Below, one piece after another: positions 58,868 through 64,000 of a stretch of 64,000 nt of DNA. Source of the stretch: CALOBA01 sp942491465 (GTDB lineage Bacteria; Pseudomonadota; Gammaproteobacteria; Chromatiales; Chromatiaceae); contig CALOBA010000061.1 of assembly GCA_942491465.1 (NCBI GenBank), forward strand, positions 25,814 to 89,813, given 5' to 3'. The notes under the pieces were generated by a model, which saw only the letters and a list, made by a program, of their open reading frames with translations, did no database searches and was not told where the DNA came from. Every line of letters starts with the position of its first letter. Position 1 is the first letter of the stretch. The position numbers and the translations under genes were made by a program.

Positions 58868-61126
58868 ATGTCACAGTCGAAAGAATTGCTGCCCCTGCTT
58901 GATGCGTTGAAAAAGCTAAGCGAAGCCGAGCTTCAACGCCGATTTATCATCCCGTTGCTTCAAAAATGGGGACATAAAGTTATCGAAACCTCCGGACAGT
59001 ATGAGGGTGGCAAGGATCTCGTAAGCGAATATAAAGGTGGAGGGGTGTATTTACTATGTGCTCACCAAATAAAGAATCAACCCATTTCGGGCAACGCTGG
59101 GCATGGTACATCGTTCGGAGCCCTGTTGGAACAGGTCCGCCAAATGCGTGAAAATCCAATCCCGCCACCGATCGGGAACTGGAAGTACCCAACCAACGTC
59201 TTTGTTTTTAATCCGTACGAGATCCCACAGCTCGCGTATTCAGCAGACTCCGGACGCGCCGAAGCAAGAGAAAGGGATGGGCTTCACTTATATACCGGCC
59301 TTCAACTATTGGAGCAACTCGAAAAGCACTGTCTTAACGAGTTGCAAAAACTAGATGATTCGGCAGGTTACCTTACGATCGCGCGCGAGCACGATCGGAT
59401 AAATGAGTCCGCCGCCTTCCCTGGTGCAAAGGAATTTTTGCTCAGCTATATCTATGTAGAGGCCGAGTTTGCTTTCCTAAGTTCAGTGGAAGTGCTCATT
59501 CGAGCACTCTTGCCTCGTATTTCGGAAACGCCAGCACTTAAGGGACGGGGCAAGAAAGAAGAGAAGGAACAAACAAACAGGGAAGCTGTTCCTTGGCTGC
59601 CTATGAGTAGAACGCTTAGGCCGGCTCAACCCCTGAACCTTGACGACCCTGCGTCCGACGCGCTAACGCTGCTAATCAACTTCTGCTACAGCTTGCGACA
59701 ACAATGGAGCAGTTCGGAAAAAGGCTCAAGACTACAATGCGATCTGGACAGCGCTTTGACGACGATGTGCATTCTTCAACGCAATGTCCGAGTGCTCCTG
59801 TTGGACCTGCAACGCAGCGACGTCACAGTACGGTCGACGAAAGAGGTAAGGACCAAGTTAGAGACGTTGCATAAAGGACTCATCGACAAAGACTTCAACT
59901 TCTCGGTTAGCCGGCTCGCTGGAGTTCGCCACCCCATCCTCGTGCTGGGGCGCGCAGGAGCCGGGAAAACAAGCCTGCTTCGCATGCTCTATCGATGGAT
60001 CAGCCAGGCTGATCCAAAATACCCCCCGGTGATGCTCCGCGCGATCGATATTGAGCAGGGAGACATCAACGGCATATTTAAACAAGCAGTCACCAGCTTC
60101 CAGAAGTACGAAATACAGATTCCCAAGCTAAAAGATGAGGTGCTTAGAGGAACCAGAGCGCTCATAATCGATGGCTTGGACGAGGCAAAATCGAACCAAG
60201 TCAATATGTTGAAGAAATGTTTGCCAGACCTACAAAAAGCAAACCCAAAGCTGAGGCTGATAGTCTCAAGCCGCGATTCGATCGACTTTAGAGATTGGAA
60301 CGCATTTCTCCCGGTGATGCTTCAGCCGTTTTCGGACGCCCAACTGGAGCAGTACATAAAGAGATACTTTGTTCACGATGTGGAAGCGGCGGAAGGGCTG
60401 GAGACCTTCCTGTTTAGCAGCGATGGCAGCGCGCTTCGGGAGATTTGCCGAACGCCGATGGTGGCCTTTCTTCTGTGTAGCTTATACCAAGCAGGAGCCG
60501 ACCTGCCCACCACGGAGGTTGAGCTTTACCAGAGGCGTTTCGAGCTGTTGCTCGGAAGATGGGAGCATGCCAAAGGGATAGCACCCATGCCCGCTCAGCA
60601 ACGTAGAGATTGTGAGACAACCCTGCGCCGATTCGCTTTCTTCGTACACGACAGAGGGGCAAGAGAGTTTTCGCGCTCTGAGTTCTTAGAAGTTGCGAGA
60701 AGAAGCTTTCTGGCGGACGGAAAACGAACCGTAGTTTCGATGTTTGAAGACTTGATCAGTCGCGGTGTATTTGAGGTCGAAGAAAAGAACAGGTTCAGCT
60801 TCGGCCATCTGACTTATCAAGAATTCCTTTGCGCTGAATATTTTTTCTATTTTGCAAAGGTTCCGGAGTTGGCGAAGCGCTTTGGAGAGAAGCAATGGAG
60901 AAAGGTCCTCTTTTTCTGGGCCGCCATGGTTCAGGACATCGATGTTCTTAAACAATGTCTTAACTCGGAGATCGTTTTAAGGAACCGCGATCAGATCAGG
61001 GAATTGCTGCGCATTGCAAGGTTGTCGTCATGGGACCCACTCGGCGATCACCGGCACGGACCAGCGAAGCGGTCAGTTCAAGCGACCCAGGATCAGGTTT
61101 TGGGTTTCCGAATGCGCAGCGAGTAG
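58868..61126 (+). CDS. NACHT NTPase with a restriction-nuclease-like N-terminus
   Basis: The 752-residue protein starts with a PD-(D/E)xK/Mrr-like domain (about 15-150): GQYEGGKDLVSEY with D50 and CAHQIKNQ with Q67-x-K69. A helical linker follows. The NACHT ATPase has GRAGAGKTS (361-369), ALIIDGLDEA (431-440) and LRLIVSSRDS, then the winged-helix part FSFGHLTYQEFLCAEYFF (643-660). Bacterial NACHT proteins are antiphage sensors whose effector domain often is a nuclease. The C-terminus after about 720 may be cut by a junction with the duplicated effector fragment. Base composition is much less GC-rich than the core genome. Confidence 0.7.
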   Translation: MSQSKELLPLLDALKKLSEAELQRRFIIPLLQKWGHKVIETSGQYEGGKDLVSEYKGGGVYLLCAHQIKNQPISGNAGHGTSFGALLEQVRQMRENPIPPPIGNWKYPTNVFVFNPYEIPQLAYSADSGRAEARERDGLHLYTGLQLLEQLEKHCLNELQKLDDSAGYLTIAREHDRINESAAFPGAKEFLLSYIYVEAEFAFLSSVEVLIRALLPRISETPALKGRGKKEEKEQTNREAVPWLPMSRTLRPAQPLNLDDPASDALTLLINFCYSLRQQWSSSEKGSRLQCDLDSALTTMCILQRNVRVLLLDLQRSDVTVRSTKEVRTKLETLHKGLIDKDFNFSVSRLAGVRHPILVLGRAGAGKTSLLRMLYRWISQADPKYPPVMLRAIDIEQGDINGIFKQAVTSFQKYEIQIPKLKDEVLRGTRALIIDGLDEAKSNQVNMLKKCLPDLQKANPKLRLIVSSRDSIDFRDWNAFLPVMLQPFSDAQLEQYIKRYFVHDVEAAEGLETFLFSSDGSALREICRTPMVAFLLCSLYQAGADLPTTEVELYQRRFELLLGRWEHAKGIAPMPAQQRRDCETTLRRFAFFVHDRGAREFSRSEFLEVARRSFLADGKRTVVSMFEDLISRGVFEVEEKNRFSFGHLTYQEFLCAEYFFYFAKVPELAKRFGEKQWRKVLFFWAAMVQDIDVLKQCLNSEIVLRNRDQIRELLRIARLSSWDPLGDHRHGPAKRSVQATQDQVLGFRMRSE

Positions 61127-61142
61127 GGTGGTCCATACTGTT

Positions 61143-61562
61143 ATGTACATGGAAACGACACATGGCTACTATGACCAGTTGATCGCATGGTCAGGACAGA
61201 ATGCGAGTATACTACCGATGAACGTAAACGTGGGGTATTGGAGTGAGCTGTTCACGCGCGACTATCTAACCGATAGTCAGAAGAACGTAGCTGCTGGCGC
61301 CTTTATGCTTCGGCGCATAATTGACCGTATCGGTGAATTAGCGGATGGTACTACGAGAGTTCAAGCAATCTCGTCAGTCTACAACTCCTTGAACGTGACA
61401 GAAGTGACTGACTGCGGTGCCAGAGTCGCCCAAATCTACAACCAAGCAGTCTATGCTCCGACCCCAGGTTCTCTTGAGCAACTCAATGAGCAGATGCGAC
61501 AGTTTGAGAGACTCAGTCCGATGGAACAGGCGGAGTTTGTTCGCAGGATCTTTGGAGGCTGA
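61143..61562 (+). pseudogene. C-terminal copy of the lysozyme-fold effector
   Basis: The 139 codons match residues 178-316 of the gene at 62400 at 97 of 139 positions by eye, starting at MYMETTHGYYD and ending RRIFGG. The N-terminal half is missing and the frame begins right after the NACHT stop. The probable catalytic glutamate (METTHG) is retained. Confidence 0.75.
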
Positions 61563-61569
61563 CCCAGAA

Positions 61570-61662
61570 TGTTGAGAGCATTCAGTTACCTCTTGGTCGC
61601 ATGGGTTAGCTTCGGTATTAGTCAAGTGCCGATTTTTCTGGCATCCATGGATTGGCCGTGAT
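61570..61662 (+). pseudogene. Truncated copy of the two-helix membrane protein
   Basis: ATG 61570 gives MLRAFSYLLVAWVSFGISQV and PIFLASMDWP, matching the first 28 residues of the gene at 63357. It then ends in TGA. It follows the effector fragment by 7 bases, the same order as in the intact cassette. Confidence 0.7.
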
Positions 61663-61989
61663 CATCCCTTGGTCCACCCAGCCCGGCAGAGCTTCCGCAG
61701 ATTTCATAACGCATTGTTTTTGTGAAAATAAAAACCTGATACCTGACCCGCACGCAGGGTTGTTGACCAAACGATGATCAAGGCCCGACAATCTACCGGA
61801 GAACACGTTGACGCGATGGTAAAGGCGCAGCGGGCAATTGCATGGGCGCTTGATGACGTAGCGGGTGACAGCGATTGTGATTTCAACCATCAATGCTGGA
61901 AGCAGTGGCTAATTGAGAATATGTGATTTCGCCGAGCTTGATGTTGATTTTGCCAAGAGTCGCTCACTAAAAATGTCATCTTCAATGAA
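61663..61989. other. Spacer between cassette copies, with a 50-codon fragment
   Basis: The stretch has one short frame, 61774-61926, with AIAWALDDVAGDSDCDF and CWKQWL. The pattern is like the last repeat of HEAT-type proteins, but it is too short to assign. No other gene is visible. Confidence 0.35.
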
Positions 61990-62337
61990 ATGCTGACGCT
62001 TAGACAAGGGCAGTGGGACGCACTGGTCACGGCAGCGCGTGAGAGCTTTATTTCGGAAGTTTGCGTCGAAGTTCGACAACAGCATCCCGAAAAGGTGTCC
62101 GGCACAAGCGAATCCGACGTTCGTCAACAAGCTTTTCTCCTAATTCAAGATGCAGAATCCGCCGGCTTGAAGAGCAAGGTGATGATTAAGGAGTTTGCGC
62201 TCATGTCGGTAGAGTTCGGACGCGGGTTTAGGGAGTCGCCAAGTTGGGAGGAGATTTTGGCCGTCCTGAGAAAGTCGGATCTACATGAGGCACTAAAAGT
62301 GCGCGAAATCTCTCGCCTTGTGGGCAAGGCGACCTAG
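61990..62337 (+). CDS. Small helper-like protein of a toxin cassette
   Basis: The 115-residue soluble protein begins MLTLRQGQWDALVTAARESF and has AFLLIQDAESAGLKSKVMIKEF followed by ALMSVEFGRGF. Proteins with this layout (about 115-140 residues, LRxxQ start, a central Ala-Ala-x-Gly-hydrophobic pattern, FGxxF) are often found beside PAAR/VgrG-type polymorphic toxins. That link is from memory of such loci, not shown here. It stands 62 bases before the effector gene. Confidence 0.45.
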   Translation: MLTLRQGQWDALVTAARESFISEVCVEVRQQHPEKVSGTSESDVRQQAFLLIQDAESAGLKSKVMIKEFALMSVEFGRGFRESPSWEEILAVLRKSDLHEALKVREISRLVGKAT

Positions 62338-62399
62338 GCGCGGAGTTTGAACAGAGCTTTTGGTGCGATCCGTATCGTAGGTCTGGAGAGTACAGGAAG

Positions 62400-63350
62400 A
62401 TGCCGGACTTTGAGCTGCGCGGTTATTGCAATCTTGGCCCCAGCGAGATCGCGACCTGCTGTTGGAGCAACGAAGTCGTAGTGGAACTGAAGTCTCGCCG
62501 AGACGACCAGCAGCCTCTTTCATTCTCCGCCGATCTTTTTCAAGGTGAAAAGCTAGTATCCAGCAGGGAACAATCAGCAGCGGCTTCCTGGCATGTCTCG
62601 GGACTTGGACCCGGTACCTATCGCTTGGACATTCATCCAGCGACTGGTGCGTCACATCACGACTATCGGCACTTGGCGCTACCAGACGACTTCAGGAGAA
62701 CGCTGACGCTTGGCGTGAACGATACAGTCATCGTAACCGGATTTGTTTCAAGGAAGGAATCGATAATTTACGACATCCCTTACCAGTTTTTGGTTGAAAC
62801 GAACGACCGAGCCGATGGAGGTGAGCCCTGGTATGAAATCTCCGGCTTTAATGCGGTCACGGAAAATGCCGCAGCTATTGCGACGGCGTCGAGCCGGTTT
62901 ACTGTTCCTGAACGGCTCATCAAGTCCATTATGTACATGGAAACAACACACGGCTACTACGATAAGCTCATCTCGTGGTCCGGGCAGAATGCAAGCTTAC
63001 TTCCAATGAATGTGAATGTTGAGTACTGGAGTAAACTATTCACTCGAAGCTATCTCGCCGATAACGAAAACAACGTCTTGGCCGGTACATTCATGCTGCG
63101 ACGAATCATGGACCGTACCAGGGAACTAAAGGACAACGCCGCGCGCTTGCAGGCGATTTTCTCTGTTTATAATTCCTTGAACGTCACCAGGACAACTGAT
63201 TACGCGGCCAGAGTGATGCAAATTTATAGTCAAGAGCTTTATGTTCCGAGCCCGAGCTTCTTCGAGCAGCTAAATGAGCAGCTTCGGCGACTTGAGGGGC
63301 TCAGCCCAGTGGAACAAGCCGAGATGCTGCGAAGGCTATTTGGGGGTTAG
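62400..63350 (+). CDS. Probable effector with a lysozyme-like C-terminal domain
   Basis: The 316-residue protein has an N-terminal beta-rich region (about 1-120, with SGLGPGTYRLDIHPATG) and a C-terminal domain starting ERLIKSIMYMETTHGYYDKL, in which Glu of METTHG fits the catalytic glutamate of transglycosylase/lysozyme folds, followed by LLPMNVNVEYWSKLF. No signal peptide is seen, so export would need another system. The next gene (6 bases on) encodes a membrane protein that could be its immunity partner. Confidence 0.45.
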   Translation: MPDFELRGYCNLGPSEIATCCWSNEVVVELKSRRDDQQPLSFSADLFQGEKLVSSREQSAAASWHVSGLGPGTYRLDIHPATGASHHDYRHLALPDDFRRTLTLGVNDTVIVTGFVSRKESIIYDIPYQFLVETNDRADGGEPWYEISGFNAVTENAAAIATASSRFTVPERLIKSIMYMETTHGYYDKLISWSGQNASLLPMNVNVEYWSKLFTRSYLADNENNVLAGTFMLRRIMDRTRELKDNAARLQAIFSVYNSLNVTRTTDYAARVMQIYSQELYVPSPSFFEQLNEQLRRLEGLSPVEQAEMLRRLFGG

Positions 63351-63356
63351 CGCGAG

Positions 63357-63608
63357 ATGCGAAGGGCTATGAGCTACCTCATCATCGGCTGGATCAGCTT
63401 CGCTGTGAGCCAAATCCCGCTGTTCTTAGCATCCGTCGATTCGGCGTATTCGTCTTTCTGCAACACCGAAGCCTGGTTTGAGTTGCAAGTCTGTCTGTTT
63501 GAGCCCAGGTTGGCGATCTTGGGTGGATCAGTGCTATTTTTCGCGAGCTCGATTGTTGGGGTAATCGGGATTGAGCTGGTTTTCTGGCTCTTGCGGCGAA
63601 GTCGTTGA
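63357..63608 (+). CDS. Small two-helix membrane protein, candidate immunity
   Basis: The 83-residue product has membrane helices at about 4-24 and 54-78 with a loop containing two cysteines (SFCNTE and QVCLFE), so the loop probably faces the periplasm and may hold a disulphide. It starts 6 bases after the effector stop. The pair is partly duplicated upstream, which supports a functional link. Confidence 0.55.
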   Translation: MRRAMSYLIIGWISFAVSQIPLFLASVDSAYSSFCNTEAWFELQVCLFEPRLAILGGSVLFFASSIVGVIGIELVFWLLRRSR

Positions 63609-63659
63609 TTTGGGAGATTGCAGATCCGTTAGTTTGGTGGTTCCGACGACAGCATGCCT

Positions 63660-63689
63660 AACCCAGAGACCGGTGTCAGCGATGACCAT
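63660..63689 (-). pseudogene. VapC PIN toxin, first ten codons only
   Basis: ATG 63689 gives MVIADTGLWV, the beta-strand start of VapC, overlapping the VapB frame by 14 bases. Similarity then ends and the frame runs into the non-coding strand of the cassette. The rest was removed at the junction. Confidence 0.6.
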
Positions 63690-63975
63690 ATCTTTCCTGC
63701 AACAGCCGATCCAGCTCTGCCTTGTAGGTCTGCGAAAGATCCGTACGCGTTGAGTCTGCGCATCCGATAAAGTCAGACTGCAAGAGTTGGAGCAGCGGAT
63801 TGCTGGAATCGGCGTGAATCACCGACTTGGTTACGGGAACTGCGCCCGAATCGCTAGCGCGAATCAGCGCGCGCAACCCCAGCTCCAATAATGCTCGCTC
63901 TGAGGTGAGGTGAGGCCCGTGGCCTGGCGTGCTTGCCGCAGCAGCGCGTCGTCGAGCGTCACTTGGTAATTGCAT
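63676..63975 (-). pseudogene. VapB-like antitoxin with scrambled N-terminus
   Basis: The 99-codon frame starts MQLPSDARRRAAAA and later has LTSERALLELGLRALIRASD, a VapB core. The DNA-binding start VTLDDALLRQARQATGL is found one frame over. An extra A near the fourth codon and an extra CCTCA repeat restore the frame, so residues 5-25 are nonsense. The C-terminus DLSQTYKAELDRLLQERYGHR resembles other ribbon-helix-helix antitoxins. Confidence 0.6.
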
Positions 63976-64000
63976 GACGTTTGATCTCCATAGTTGGTGC

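Overview
This 64 kb window is very GC-rich for most of its length. Its gene order is typical of a gammaproteobacterium: a division/cell-wall (dcw) cluster followed by lpxC, an M23 peptidase, secA, argJ and mutT-thiE. Menaquinone genes beside a dcw cluster of this kind would fit the Chromatiales (purple sulfur bacteria and relatives). That placement is an inference; no marker gene in the window proves it. There are no rRNA genes, no CRISPR array and one intact tRNA (tRNA-Lys).

Layout. (1) 1-13.5 kb: end of ftsI, murF, mraY, murD, ftsW, murG, murC, murB, ddl, ftsQ, ftsA and ftsZ, all on the + strand with short gaps or overlaps; murE is missing from its usual place between ftsI and murF. (2) 13.5-27.6 kb: lpxC, dciA (reverse), an M23 peptidase, secA, argJ, mutT-thiE, a DUF3302/HlyD pair, a large SLOG-SLATT-like membrane protein (reverse), an aspartate aminotransferase and a GspH/FimT pseudopilin. 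Two inverted copies of a 101 bp palindromic element follow lpxC and the aminotransferase. (3) 27.6-36.7 kb: menA, menB, menD and menF (reverse), an alpha/beta hydrolase-fold protein, a SOUL-family protein, then a divergent TolC-like/HlyD-like pair. (4) 36.8-39.4 kb: a probable structured small RNA with a strong terminator, recJ and darP (yjgA).

(5) 39.55-54.18 kb: two islands in tandem in one tRNA-Lys gene, marked by three copies of the tRNA 3' end (39554, 48461, 54101). The left island carries a type I restriction-modification operon with a higBA-type toxin-antitoxin pair, a small zinc-ribbon gene and a broken DUF262 gene inserted in or after it. Its left edge holds scraps of an AlpA-like regulator and a DUF3987 gene. 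The right island looks like a decayed phage satellite: integrase, AlpA-like regulator, frameshifted DUF3987 replication gene and broken Nu1/DUF1441 terminase small subunit.

(6) 54.2-58.0 kb: a methyltransferase whose frame runs without a stop into pntA, then the other two subunits of a three-subunit proton-translocating transhydrogenase. (7) 58.1-64.0 kb: an accessory region, clearly less GC-rich. It is bordered by damaged toxin-antitoxin genes (DUF433, UPF0175, DUF3368 on the left; VapB and a VapC stub on the right). Inside are a NACHT NTPase with a nuclease-like N-terminus and a probable effector cassette: a small helper-like protein, a lysozyme-fold protein and a two-helix membrane protein. 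A partial second copy of that cassette abuts the NACHT gene. The SLOG-SLATT protein, the NACHT protein, the effector cassette and the composite restriction operon are the best candidates for new biology.
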